A stretch of 64,000 bases of DNA from Apoda limacodes. Taxonomy: Eukaryota > Arthropoda > Insecta > Lepidoptera > Limacodidae. The position numbers and the translations under genes are program-made. The stretch lies in contig OX291543.1 in assembly GCA_946406115.1 (NCBI GenBank), positions 36,048,815-36,112,814 on the forward strand. Reading direction: 5' to 3'. This document shows positions 1-11,370 of the stretch, in pieces. Each line of letters opens with the position of its first letter. Position 1 is the stretch's first letter. Below the pieces are notes generated by a model. That model saw only the letters and a program-made list of their open reading frames with translations. It was not told where the DNA came from and ran no database searches.

Positions 1-1792
1 CCGATGGTGACTTGGCCCATAGTGCTAAAGAGAAAGCCCATCTACTGGGCAGTCTCTTTGCCTCGAACTCGAATATGAACGATGAAGGCGCTGTACCACC
101 TACTATACCGTGGTGCGGTAAGACCATGCCGGAAATCTCCATAACGCAGCGGGAGGTCAGGCGGGCGTTACTTTCTCTAGACGTTCATAAGTCGAGTGGG
201 CCAGACGGTATACCAGCAGTGGTGCTTAAGCAGTGTGCTCCTGAGTTATGTCCTGTACTCACGCGCCTCTTCGCGCTTTCCTACCACACTAGGCAATTTC
301 CGTCTTCATGGAAGACTGCGAATGTGCACCCGGTGCCCAAAAAGGGCGATAGATCAGATCCATCGAATTACAGGCCTATCGCTATTACCTCTCTCCTCTC
401 TAAGGTGATGGAGCGTGTGATCAACACACAGCTTCTAAGATACCTAGAAGTACACGATCTGGTCAGTGACCGTCAATATGGCTTTCGCCACGGTCGCTCG
501 ACTGGTGACCTTCTAGTGTATCTCACACACCGATGGGCACTAGCCATTGAGAGTCAGGGGGAGGCATTGGCATGTAGCCTGGACATAGCGAAGGCGTTCG
601 ATCGGGTCTGGCACCGCGGTCTTCTATCGAAGTTGCCATCTTACGGAGTGCCCGAGGATTTGTGCAAATGGGTGGCTAGCTTTTTGTCCGGCAGACGCAT
701 ACGAGCCGTAGTTGACGGTAGTTGCTCTGATAGCATGGACATTAATGCTGGTGTCCCGCAAGGCTCTGTGCTGACTCCTACGCTGTTTCTACTGCATATC
801 AATGACATGTTGGACATGAACAACATACATTGCTATGCAGATGACAGTACTGGAGACGCTTTTTACACGGGTCGTGCAAACATCCCTCGTTCCGTTGTGG
901 AGGAAAACCGCGGAGAACTTGTGTCTCAAATCGAGACCACACTGTCCCAGGTCTCTGACTGGGGACGGGTAAACTTGGTCCGATTCAACCCTACAAAGAC
1001 ACAAGTGTGCGCGTTCACCGCTAAGAAAACTCCATTCACTGAAGTCCCACAATTCCAGAACACTCCCCTCTCCATCTCCAAGAGCATTGGGATCCTTGGT
1101 GTCGACATCTCCAGCGATGTTCAGTTCCGAGATCATTTATCAGATAGGGTGAAGCTGGCGTCCAAAAAACTTGGTGTACTCAACAGAGCGAAGCAGTGCT
1201 TCACGTCGGGGCAAAGGTTGTTACTTTACAAGTCGCAAGTTCGGCCCCATATGGAGACTGCTGCCATCTCTGGGCAGGTGCACCCGGATACCAGCTTGGC
1301 CCTTTTGACTCGGTTCAACGACGGGCTGTGAGAATTGTCGACGATTCCAAACTCACTTGCGGTATCGAGCCCTTAAGTCTGAGGAGAGACTTTGCCTCAC
1401 TGTGTGTGTTCTACCGCTTGTACAATGGGTTGTGTTTTGAGGAATTGTTCGAAATGATGCCCACGGCTACTTTCTACCATCGCACCGCTCGCCATCGGCA
1501 GGGAATCCATTCTCACACTTTAGAACCTAAATGGTCGCGTACAGTGCGGTTTCAGAGAAATTTCCTCCCGCGAACGCTTAAGTTGTGGAATGAGCTCCCT
1601 GCCAAGGTATTCTGCAAGGACTTTAGTATGGAGTACTTCAAGAAAGAAGTTATTAGATTTCTGAAGGGTCGGCAACGCGCAAGTGATACCCCTGGTGTTG
1701 CAAGCGTCCATAGGCTACGGTGACCGCTTACCATCACGCGGGCCGTAAGCTTGTTTGCCACCTTAGTGGTATAATAAAAAAAAAAAAAAAAA
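1..1792 (+). mobile_element. LINE family A, copy A1 (3' part, runs off the left edge)
   Basis: This is the 3' half of a non-LTR retrotransposon of the Jockey/CR1 group; I do not assign a clade. It is recognised by its reverse transcriptase, by six further copies or fragments in this window, and by a 3' end shared with A2, A3 and A5 (CCACCTTAGTG followed by a run of A). The poly(A) tail is 1776-1792. The 5' end lies outside the window, so whether the endonuclease half is present cannot be seen. A1 is the best preserved copy of the 3' half: one 1-nt deletion near 1256 is the only lesion found in about 1.7 kb of coding sequence. It abuts a reverse-strand RTE element at 1793. Confidence 0.93.
3..1723 (+). 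pseudogene. Reverse transcriptase region of LINE A1, one frameshift
   Basis: The frame is open from the window edge to 1331 and continues in another frame to a stop at 1721-1723. Known RT blocks appear in order: SSGPDG (about 195-212), the SNYRPI-type block (about 362-382), SLDIAKAFD with the first catalytic Asp (about 577-603), GVPQGS (750-767) and YADD (834-845), followed by thumb and C-terminal regions. Comparison with A3 (GGAGAACTGC against GGAGACTGC) locates a one-base loss near 1256 that shifts the frame. The product would reverse-transcribe element RNA at the nicked target. Because of the shift, thumb and tail are separated from the catalytic core, so I call it a recent pseudogene. The true start is upstream of the window. 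Confidence 0.9.
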
Positions 1793-2340
1793 TTTCAATG
1801 GCAAAGTTGACCATACTTTTACTGTTGCTACTTCTTTATCCAAATGCGAATTTTCCTATGATATTGTCTTTGCTATCTTTACAGGTGCCAATTTTCGCAT
1901 AGAAGTCTCCAATGACAATAACATTTTTGTGAGCTTGCAATATTGTGTTCTGTAAATCGTTATAGAATTCTTCAATAGCAGTGATGCTTTCCTGTTTCTT
2001 GGGTTCCATAGGCGAGTAAGCTAGTATTATATAATTCTTCTTTGGTTTCTGTTGGTAATAATATGTTTAGTACCGCTATCCTCTCAGAGATTCCTATGGA
2101 TTCATCTATTTTTGAGGACCATTTTTTATATACTAGGATTCCGACACCGTGTAGTCCTGCTTTTTCACCTTTGTGGTGCTTTATGTTGTTCGATTCCTTC
2201 GCCGGCTCTTCTCATTTCGCATATTCCTAATATGTCCCATCTAATGTTTACTAATGCTAATTCTAGTTCGTGTAGTCTTTCATCTTGACTAAGGGGTCCC
2301 GTGTTGAGTGTCGCTATATTAATATCTTGGTTTGTCTCAG
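1793..2340 (-). pseudogene. RTE-type LINE: endonuclease domain, truncated
   Basis: On the reverse strand, upstream to downstream, the translation shows the start of an apurinic-type endonuclease (DINIATLNTGPLSQDERL, about 2335-2280), a block like WDILGICEMRRAGEG, and a GDFYAKIG motif (the family's GDFNAKIG), then a KSMVNFAIE block. This order and wording are typical of RTE-clade LINEs of insects. Stops and frameshifts break it. The domain ends abruptly at 1793, where the poly(A) tail of LINE A1 starts, so no reverse transcriptase of this element is visible. It may resume to the left of the window if A1 inserted into it. Confidence 0.75.
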
Positions 2341-2509
2341 AGGTTTCCGTTATCTGGTAGGATGAAAGAGTGTTACAATAAATATGCTTTGGAGAGGATT
2401 GTTTGAGTTTTGTTATTTTGTTTAATATTTGTTCGTTCGTCTGGTTGCAGATAGCTAGTTGCTAATTATTATATTTCCCTGGCAGGGAGGCGCTTCTGTT
2501 AAGTGTCAT

Positions 2510-3224
2510 TTCTAGTGGTTTAATTTTTGTAAATTTCGGGGTTGGTATTGTATTTTTGTGGTTGTTGCTCCGTTCTTCAGCTGGAGTTGTAGGAGAGCTG
2601 GATGTGACTCTCTGTCTTTTTTCAACTTATTTTTTCCTTCACAATCAGTTTGTCGTATGTAAGCAATTTTCCCTTTCTTGGTTTCTTCCTTGAGCTGAAG
2701 TTTCAGTTCATTTCTTTTAATAAGGACTTCTTTTGGGAAGTACTCTGTAACATACATATTTTTGGAAACATTTGGTGGAAACAAGTCAGTAACTCCACCT
2801 TCCTCCAAGATAGGGTTAGCGATATGAGTATAGGTTTGGCATTTTTAGCATATTTCTTTCCTAGCCTTTGCACACTGCTGATTTTCCATTTGTCCCATTT
2901 GTCCCATGTGTCTGTGTTGGCTTTGTTGTTGACTTTGATAAGGTTTTCAATGACAAGTTCCAACAATTCTATGTTATTGTTTTCTGTTTCGGTTACTCCA
3001 TGCAGAATTACATTGGTTTTTCTAGTTTGTTTTTCAAGGCCCTGAACTTTACATTTTAGTTTTTCTACTTCTTGTCTCAATGCTTTGTTCCCTTCCACAA
3101 GTAGTTTTAACTGGTCGTCTATAGTTACAGATTTTGTTTTTGTATTATTTTCAGTTATTGTAGAGTTTTGTATTTGCATTTCTTCCAACATTATCTCCCA
3201 TAAGATTTTGATTTGCCCCTCCAT
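2510..3224 (-). pseudogene. RTE-type LINE: N-terminal coiled-coil/RRM-like region
   Basis: The reverse-strand frame starts at an ATG at 3224 and runs to about 2790, then continues in another frame to about 2512, so one frameshift. The first half is rich in Lys, Glu and Gln with heptad-like spacing (LKLLVEGNKALRQEVEKLK), predicting a coiled coil. It is followed by an RKTNVILHGVTE block and, after the shift, by PKEVLIKRNELKLQLKEE. These blocks precede the endonuclease in insect RTE-like elements and probably bind RNA. The endonuclease at 1793-2340 lies downstream on the same strand, so the two entries are one element reading right to left. Confidence 0.72.
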
Positions 3225-3235
3225 GGCCAAACCTT

Positions 3236-3640
3236 TTTTGGGGTAATATAATTTTCTTTTCTCTCTCAGGCTGGCAATGTTTTAAGGCTTGTAACACTGT
3301 TTTGTTTACTAATTATTATTTTTTAAATATTGTTATAAAACTTTAGTAAACTTAGTAAATGATTACTTGAAATGCTGTATTTATTCACTTGATTTAATTT
3401 TGTTTTGATTTGTACCAGCTGAATGTTTTTCGTGATGTCGACCGTTGTGCGAATGTTTTCGTCGCGATTTTCGTTGCGGGAGTGTTGATTTCACTTGTGC
3501 AACCTTATGTATACACTTCCTGCTGCAAATATAAGCGAATTTACACAATAACTGTACTTAATACTAAGGTGTCACTTTTCCACTATTTTCCAATTATTTA
3601 TGCCTAATGCAGCTCACTGACAATCAACCGACAGTTAAGG
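3236..3640. other. Non-coding stretch, possible RTE leader
   Basis: No convincing gene. It lies directly upstream, on the reverse strand, of the RTE coding region. The part at 3415-3530 is less AT-rich than its surroundings and could be the RTE 5' leader. This is inferred from position only. Confidence 0.35.
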
Positions 3641-3689
3641 TGGCGCCTTGAATCAGTCCACAAGTAGTGATACCTTCCGATGACTCTGA

Positions 3690-5022
3690 ATTAGATCCAG
3701 AAGATAATGTTCCACTATGGACCATTCGCAGCAATCAAGGTACCAGTTCACTATCCATAAAAAATGCGGAACCTGGGTGGAGGGATAGTTTCCTAAAAAA
3801 AATGATACGGATATTGAGTTTTCTGGTGATATAAGTTTACCAGCTAAAATCATGTGGTTGGACACACTATTTCAGGTTTTCAAGTACTTATTTACTGACG
3901 AAATGTTTCAGCATATAACACAAGAAACTCTTGAATATGCAACGGACGTAGACATGCTACGAGTAAAGATATTGAGCAATTTGTGGATACTTGTCTGATG
4001 ATGTCCGTTATGCAGTTGCCAGCTACTTGAGACTACTGGAGTTCGGTTTCGGGTCACTCAAAAATAAATTATAGTTATGTCCTGTATGTAACCGGTTTGA
4101 AGAAAACGTTATATTCATTTCAACGATAATTCTACCTACGTTCTTAAAGATCAACCTGGCTATGATCCTATCCACAAACTTCTATCTCCATTACTCCTAA
4201 CTCATCCTATTCATAAATAATGGTATACGTCATTGCCGCTTTTAGTTTATCTAACGAAATAAGGACTTTTGCCGATTGGCACAATCAATGGTTATCGTAT
4301 TCCTGGCAAAAAAAATCTTTAAGAAAAGGCATTTAAAAGAAAGGGTAATGTGCTACTGCTGCAAAACTTACGACCATAGATAACGTTGATATATCTGTAA
4401 CAACATGGATGACATACCGCCGAATAGTGAACTTGGCCTCTACTTATGTAGGCACTCGGTAGGCCGACGGATGTTAGACGTTACAATAAAAAACAATAAG
4501 TATATAAATCAGTCCCTTGTTTAAAAGCGATGACAACGTACAACAAACACATGGGTGGAGTAGATCTTCTAGATTCACTCTTAGGGTTTTACAGAATCCA
4601 AATCAGATCGAAAAAAAATTACTATCGTATATTTTTTCACCTCATTGACATAACTGTTGTCAGTGCTTGGCTTCTTTATAGATGCAAAAATGACAATGCA
4701 AGTGCGTAACTGCCTCTTTGTGGTTTAAAGGTAGCTGTGGCTGAAGCCCTAATTATGACTAAAAAATCAGTTCAAATGGTATACGGAGACGGTCATCTAA
4801 TATATTAGAGAATGCAATTCAAGAAAAGAAAACCAGAGGAGCTATTGCAATAATTCCATCTCAGGATTAACGTCCAGACCAATCAGAATATTGACGTCAA
4901 GGCAGCGCTGTAAATTACTAGACTGTACAGGTCGGTCTCGTTTTGGATGTAGATAATGCAAACTGAACCTGTGTTTGAATCAAAAAAGAAACAGTTTCCT
5001 TTTGTTTCATACAATATGAAGA
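3690..5022 (+). pseudogene. piggyBac-derived transposase fossil 1
   Basis: Broken coding sequence recognisable in three forward frames. In order: an N-terminal linker (FSGDISLPAKI) and the FKYLFTDEMFQHI block of piggyBac transposases (about 3825-3915); an RFE block followed by DQPGYDPIHK (about 4098-4180); YTSLPLL (about 4222); VNLASTYVG (about 4428); then HMGGVDLLDSLLGFYRIQIR and a conserved VSAWLLYRC stretch (about 4547-4690). Last comes a cysteine-rich zinc-binding domain with C-K-L-L-D-C, F-G-C-R and LCLNQ spacing (about 4908-5015). The segment expected between DPIHK and YTSLPLL, with the first catalytic Asp block, is missing, and there are many stops. It is an old, inactive copy. LINE A2 begins about 4 nt after the recognisable end. 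Confidence 0.85.
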
Positions 5023-5025
5023 TTC

Positions 5026-5304
5026 TTTTCTACCATCGCACAGCTCGCCATCGGCAGGGAATTCGTTCTCACACTTTAGAACCTAAATGGTCGCGTACAG
5101 TGCGGTTTCAGAGAAACTTCCTCCCGCGAACGCTTAAGTTGTGGAATGAGCAGTATGGAGTTCATCAAGAAAGAAGTTATTAGATTTCTGAAGGGTCGGC
5201 AACGCGCAAGTGATACCCCTGGTGTTGCAAGCGTCCATAGGCTACGGTGACCGCTTACCATCAGGCGGACCGTAAGCTTGTTTGCCACCTTAGTGTAAAA
5301 AAAA
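5026..5304 (+). mobile_element. LINE family A, copy A2 (3' end only)
   Basis: 5'-truncated fragment of family A covering the last ~90 codons of the RT open frame and the 3' end, closely similar to A1 1466-1780. About 33 nt are deleted after GGAATGAG relative to A1. It ends CCACCTTAGTG plus eight A (5297-5304). It lies directly against the cysteine-rich domain of the piggyBac fossil, which places its insertion later than the transposase. Confidence 0.92.
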
Positions 5305-5327
5305 GAATGATAATTAATGAAACTTTA

Positions 5328-5428
5328 TGTGATTTTTGACATAGTGTGCTAGACTCATATGTGATTGTTGACATAGTGTGCTAGACTCGTATGTGATTGT
5401 TGACATAGTGTGCTAGACTCGTATGTGA
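5328..5428. repeat. 32-bp tandem repeat, about 3 copies
   Basis: Units start at 5328, 5360 and 5392, with a fourth begun at 5424. The unit begins TGTGATTGTTGACATAGTG and continues GCTAGACTCGTA. Units differ at only two positions, suggesting a recent local expansion. Confidence 0.93.
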
Positions 5429-6110
5429 ACCAAAGTGGGAAAACCTAATTTTGACAATTTTTCATAAATATAATATTTTTCCTGACAAACATGTTTCTTT
5501 ATTTTTTTTGTATAACATTTAATTTTTTTTTCATTATAATTTAAAAAATCAAGCAGGAAAAGGATCAAAGTTAGTTTCTAAATCTGATATAAGAAGTGCA
5601 CTACCTGTCAGAAACACTTATCGGCGGCGGCACTGGAAGGAGCTAGTACGACCCGCCAGAATTCACCGTGTAAGCTGAATTAGCTCAGAGCCAGTTGAAA
5701 TAATAGTAGTACAAAGCCTCGTGACAAGAAGTCAACTGAAATTTAACTAGCATAGAACTGTTTAAATGTGAAAGTCATTTATTGTTTGCGAATTCTTGTT
5801 AATTTAGGTTTATTTGAGTTATAAATCTATCAGAGTTAGTAGCTCAACTAAATGTAATTATTTGGTTGACATCAGGAATATTGCGGATACAGAATTTTTC
5901 ACTACCGAGGGTACGGATTTTTTGAGGCTCACATTTTTTTTTAAATACTTAGTTAAATCACATTGTAACAAACCCCCCTCTAAAGACACTTTCTATACTA
6001 CCTCCTCCTAATGTAATGGATACCTACCTAACTAACCAGTATGGAATTAGAATATTATAAGACAATATGAACACGAAACTTGAAAATTTAAGTACAAAGT
6101 TTTGAAGGTT
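5429..6110. other. Non-coding, nothing recognised
   Basis: AT-rich with poly(T) runs near 5500-5540. The short open frames have no recognisable domain. Confidence 0.5.
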
Positions 6111-6119
6111 TGGCTATGT

Positions 6120-6345
6120 GACCGTCTAAGTGGTGGTACCTTATTGTGTACCGTAGACCGCAGGTTCTTTAAGAGAAAGACTGAAACACCGTTTTAGTAA
6201 TGAAAGCAGTATCCTCTACCCCTATGCGCTTTTTATTTTTCTAGAAAAATAAAAAAAGCGGGAAGCTCCACCCAGCGCTTCCCACAGTACGTGTCCATAC
6301 CGAGGCTAACTTAGCGCACATACCCCGAAGGAGTAGAGGTGTGAA
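6120..6345. repeat. Dispersed repeat with a strong internal hairpin
   Basis: A near-perfect palindrome occupies 6227-6260: CGCTTTTTATTTTT, then CTAG, then its complement with one extra A. A second, outer pair (CCTCTACCCC near 6215 and GGAGTAGAGG near 6330) flanks it. I recall similar wording from lepidopteran repeats but cannot name the family. The arrangement suggests a small non-autonomous element or transcript fold. Confidence 0.5.
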
Positions 6346-6486
6346 ATCATAAATGGTATAACCATTAAATTATCGTTGCAGCCGAAGCTGAAGAGCGAAG
6401 TCTAATTATGTAATTTCAGGAAGAAATCCTTGTGCGTGCATAGCACAAACACTCAGCCTTAGGCCAAAGAGTGCGACATCCAGTCA

Positions 6487-6676
6487 CAGCCATGACATTG
6501 TCAAGAGAGCACACCTCGTATTAAGCACACTCAGAAGAGCAGGACGCAATAAACCCCACTGAACCATTTGTGTAGGAACTAATTATTATGTACCAATGGA
6601 ACAGCCATGGAATTCACCAAGAGGGCACGCCCCATGCTTAACACACTCCGAAGAGCAAGACGCAATAAGCCCCACT
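6487..6676. repeat. Imperfect direct duplication, ~75 bp units about 115 bp apart
   Basis: Segments 6487-6562 and 6601-6676 share an ACAGCCATG start, a central CACACTC-GAAGAGCA block and ACGCAATAA-CCCCACTG at the end, with roughly 80 per cent identity by eye. Origin unknown. Confidence 0.75.
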
Positions 6677-6699
6677 GCATCCATGTAACTTCAGTCGTA

Positions 6700-8490
6700 G
6701 ATTATAAATGATATATTTCAGGGATTCATACATACGTTAAATGTATAGGTATATCATCAGTTCAAGTACGAAGACTAGTAGTTTATAGTTTATTTGATCG
6801 ATTAAGGATAGAATAAGTGTGAATTGGATTATTTATGTAATATTCAGTATCGCAGCTTTTCAGGAATTGCGTCGCGAGCCGAATATGATTCCATGGGTTG
6901 ATACCAGTCGCGTAGGTTAAGTTAGCGTAATCAGCGTCCGACTCCCCACAACATGGCAACGGTTTACGTGTCAATTTTAATAAAACAATAAGTGCCTTCT
7001 TTCGCAGTTTTTCGATTCTGACAGACAGCTCGGGGCAAGGACCTTTACCCTTCTACACTGTGTAATCTGTTGTCGTCGTTCAAGTCTCTCGGCACTGAAC
7101 TCACATTCGTATTTGACCCAATCAAACTGATCGAAACGTTAGGCGAGAGACGTTCAAACTGTCTGTGAGCTCAGCCGATGTAACTTGTAACCACTAACGA
7201 ATGTTAACGATAAACATGTAATGTTATTACATTCAACGGCACTGCTCGCCATCATACGTGTATATAAGCACCTACGTATACGCGAAGTTTGCTACAGGAA
7301 GTTACATCATATTTGAATGTACGAGAAACTTATAGAACAAGAGCGGCGAGTGAATGAAACTTACGACGTGTGGACCAATCAAATTCTCCACAAATGAAGT
7401 TTTAAAATTCCCAGAGATTTTGAAGAACGAATCGGCCAATCGGTGAACTCGAAATTGCAAGCGGCCATTGTTTGGTCAACTAAATACGCGTCACATAGCG
7501 GAAGTAGTGACTGACACACACATAGAAGCGAGCCCTCCTATAAAAATCATCGCAGGCTCAGCGCTAGCGCAGTATTTTTGAAATCGTCGTCAGAGAAACA
7601 AAAATTGAAGAAAAGGGCCTCACTCTGCCCAAATGAAAAATTAGAGGTCAACAAACTTGAAAGGATGAGCTGGACGTACCGGACAGTGACTTGATACTTC
7701 GTACCTAAGCAATATCAGCTGGCGGCGAAGGACAGCGACCCCGAGTTCCAGGCGTAACCTTGATTAGCTGGCTATGGGTATGTAGCAAGGACCATGGGCT
7801 CAGACATCCACGTTGCCTAGGTGGCAATTCTCCGATTCGTGATATCAGTCAATCCTAGGCTGACCTAAATCTCCAATATAAAGTGCCTTGCAGCAGTATA
7901 AGCAATCAAACATAATAAGCAACATTCATCGCTAATTCAAGCAAAAGAGTCACTTTCCAATATTTAGGTCACTACAACACTGCTACCTTTTATTAGCCAT
8001 CAGAAAGATACTTAATTCCTCTCATATGAGAATGTATTTACTCAATAATACATTGCATTTTATATCAATTTATCGCATTTTGCATATGCCCACCTCATAG
8101 GTACGCTTTCTTAATATTTGATGGCACCGCGAAGCTCGCCGCTGAGCCTATGTATGTCTACATAAACTTATGCTGTCCTGGGTGTTCTAGTAATGAATTT
8201 TATTTCATTTTTGAATTTAGGTGTTTATCTACATTAATGTGATAAGCCCGTCTTTTGAAAGTCCACAAAAATATTAAAGACCTACACCGCCTCGACCCTG
8301 GCTAACTTATTCTTAGTCCTCGATCGTGGAAGACGATCCTATTAAATTATTATTTTGATCATTATGTTAGTTTTATAAAACATTTTTATTTTATGATTGT
8401 TTTTTTCATTTTTTTCATTAATAAATTTTTTTTTTATAAAATTTCATATTATGCAGGACGAAAATGGGTACAACATGAATAAATTACTCA
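6700..8490. other. Non-coding, no gene recognised
   Basis: Mixed-composition DNA without long open frames. TATA-like words occur near 7260 (TATATAAGC) and 7540 (TATAAAAA) in sequence that could be a decayed LTR, but I found no matching second LTR, primer-binding site or gag-pol. Confidence 0.4.
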
Positions 8491-8499
8491 TTAATATCC

Positions 8500-8800
8500 T
8501 TCAGAGTCTCGCCCCAAAAGTCTGGTGGAGCAGTAATGGCTACATCAGCCAACTGCATAGTCCGATCAGAATTCTCCTAAGCGGCCATGACTGACTTCGA
8601 CAAACAATTCTCCCAAGCAGCCATGACTGACTTCGGGCTAGCTGGGAGAATACCATCTCCCGACCCGATAGGTAACTTCTCCGACCTCAATAGATTTTGT
8701 GGGGCGGCGGCAAAGAGGAGATCTCCTGCTAGGCGAAGTGTTATGCTTGGGGACCGTCTCGGTCCTCTTAACTTGCGCTTCAGTTTCTATTTATGCTGAA
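8500..8800 (+). repeat. Unidentified repeat fragment sharing a word with LINE B's 3' end
   Basis: AGAGTCTCGCCCCAAAA at about 8504-8520 equals the reverse complement of the last bases of LINE B near 16665-16683. The following 280 bp is GC-richer than its surroundings and holds a short duplication of GCCATGACTGACTTCG (8583 and 8620). Too short to assign to a family. Confidence 0.4.
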
Positions 8801-10018
8801 CTGCCGAAAAAAATTTGATAGCGCGATGTAGGACGCGTGACGTCAGCCTTGTTTGTAGCGGTACGATATGATTAGGCACTAAGATTTATTGTTATTTAAG
8901 GATTGTTGGATAATAAACTGATGACTAGATTATTGAAAACCGTAGGAAACACCCCTGAGTGAACATAAATAAAAAAACCCTCAGTGCAAGGGTTGAATGT
9001 GACTGTACTACTTATAGCCTAGACGGGATTATATATCACATGTTTTACAGACCAATATGTCACTGCTCATTGAATTTTCAATAATTTCGACGCAATCTCA
9101 CACGTGAAACAGAAGATTTTGTATAAAAAATTAGCAAAATGTGGAGCGACTAGCCCTATGTAAAGAAAAACACCAGCCTTCAGTCCGACCGGGGCGCGGT
9201 CGCGGAGTTGCTGCTCTTACCTATCACAACAAATGTTTTAGTTCGTGCGCGAGTTTTTGATTAACAAATTAAATGAGTATAAACCTACATAAACAGTTTA
9301 TTTATTGTCTAATAAGTAACTATAGCAAAATAAAATGTGATTATTGTGATGTGTTTAAACAGTAGGGATTTTAGTAACTCTGTTTGAAATAAAAACAAAG
9401 GGTCACAAAAATGTGACACGAAAGCCTACACGCTCGAATCGCGTTTGTAAATCTAAATAGGCGAATGAATTTTAGCTATAAATAAAATAATAAAAGGTTT
9501 AAATGCTAACCTTTTTGATTTCTACACTAAGTTGACGTCACCGCACATGTCTTGTACCACACCACACTCTCATGACTCTCCGTCAAGAGGCTGCACTTGC
9601 AAATCCTCTCGACTTGTACGAAGGACGTGGAGCTTAAACTCGAGAACAAGAAGCTTGCCTTATCTCTCCTTAGCTTTTGAGATACGGTCGGACCGCGCCG
9701 GTACCACCGGACGGTACGTAGTTATGCGCTTACTCGCTAAAGTTATAGCTATTGAAGAAAGCGTTTTAAGTATTAGCAATAAAAACTCTGAGTCTTTGTT
9801 TAGCTTTGACTATGTCAAGTAATAATAATATTTTTTTACTTTTTAGTTTATTTTTTAACGGCAGTCGTGTTTCTTAATTTTTTAATATTAATTTAAGCGA
9901 TTTTAGTGCAGCGGTTTCTAAATTTTTAAGATGTGCTTATTAAGAATTACCAATAAAAGAAAGATGTAACCACCGCTCTCGCTTGATACACGGCGCGTGA
10001 AAATTTCGTTAGTGTTTT
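8801..10018. other. Non-coding, nothing assigned
   Basis: AT-rich with islands of higher GC at 9180-9230 and 9540-9720. An open frame of about 96 codons lies in the second island (9532-9822) but has no recognisable motif; it is Ser/Thr/Arg-rich at the start and probably fortuitous. Confidence 0.4.
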
Positions 10019-10104
10019 TGAATCGTGCCGGTGCATGTATGTTCGTCCGGGAGGATATCTGATATCGTCGCCTTCATAGCCTTGAAGACAGGGACCGGTC
10101 GATA

Positions 10105-11370
10105 TTGTGGGTGCGCGTAGATTACGGCAGCCACACTCGCATCTATGCGTGTCTATACAGGTCTCATAGCGGTGACACGGACGTAACTCGACTCTTCACG
10201 CACCCGAGTTTGACGACTGAAAAAGTTCTAGAGCAATATCCCACAGCAGAACTAGTTATTTTGGGAGACTTTAACGCCCACCATCGTGAGTGGCTCAGTT
10301 CTCGAACCAATAACTATGCAGCGATAACTGCTCATGATTTTACTCTGACCTCTGGATTCTCTCAGCTGGTACTTTCTCCAACGAGAATACCAGATATAGA
10401 GTACCATACGAGCTCCTTACTGGACCTTCTGCTGACTACACGTCCGGTCAGATACTCCGTCTCAGTAGATGCGCCTATTTGCTCCTCGGACCACTGTCTC
10501 GTTCGGACTCACATGTCATGCACACAACCCGATACTTCTAGGCCAACTAATTGCCGTCGTGTGTGGCACTATAAGTCGGCAGACTGGGATGGATTGCGAG
10601 AATTTTATGCATCGTACCCGTGGAAGCAGCTCTGCTTTAGCTCCGATGATCCTGAATTCTGCGCTGCCGCAGTCACTGAGACAATCCTCGCTGGTATGGA
10701 ATGTTTCATTCTTAACCTGCAAGTAGCTGCCGGCGTCAAAAAACGACCGTGGTTTAATAGGTCTAGCAGAGAAGCTAAAATTTTTAAGCAAACTGCGTAT
10801 GAGGCTTGGACCACGGCTCGTAATAATAAGAATCCGAATATTTCTGAGTTAAAACGCAAATTACATGCTGTCTCGAGGTTCAGTAAGAAAGCAACTGCCA
10901 GAGCAAAATTCCAATTCATCGGCAAAATAGGTGGGCGACTTGCGAGCTATACTTCTGGGAGTCGTGCTTTCTGGTCGCTTGCTAAAGCTGCCGAGGGGAA
11001 CTTCTGCCAGTCGTCGTTACCGCCACTGCGAAAGACCGATGGTGACTTGGCCCATAGTGCAAAAGAGAAAGCCAATCTATTGGGCAATCTCTTTGCCTAC
11101 AAGTCGAATATAAACGACGAAGGCGCTGTACGACCTACTTTACCGTGGTGCGGTAAGACCATGCCGTACCGTCAATATGGCTTTTGCCACCGTCGCTGGA
11201 CTGGTGACCTTCAAGTGTATCTCACACACCGATGGACACTAGCCATTGATAGTCAGGGGGAGGCATTGGCATGTAGCCTAGACATAGCGGAGGCGTTTGA
11301 TCGGGTCCGGCACCGGGGTCTCCTATCAAAGTTGCCATCTTACGGAGTGCCCGAGGGTTTGTGCAAATGA
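10105..11370 (+). pseudogene. Endonuclease, linker and start of RT of LINE A3
   Basis: One open frame. It shows the back half of an apurinic-type endonuclease: ILGDFNAHHREW near 10256-10293 with the catalytic Asp-Asn pair, and a CSSDHCLVRTH block with the terminal Asp-His near 10480. A basic linker follows, then the GDLAHSAKEKA block that opens A1, an RT start that jumps at about 11166, and SLDIAEAFDRV (11275-11310), where the usual AKAFD is changed to AEAFD. The frame ends at a TGA (11368-11370) that replaces the Trp codon found in A1. The frame is broken upstream of 10105 by a TGA near 10058. The front part of the endonuclease, with its catalytic Glu, is missing. Confidence 0.85.

Noticed and set aside
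7250..7570. TATA-like words suggesting a solo LTR
   Set aside because: No second LTR, terminal TG/CA pair, primer-binding site or coding remnant could be shown.
9532..9822. 96-codon open frame in a GC-richer island
   Set aside because: Low-complexity start and no motif; no related copy in the window to show conservation.
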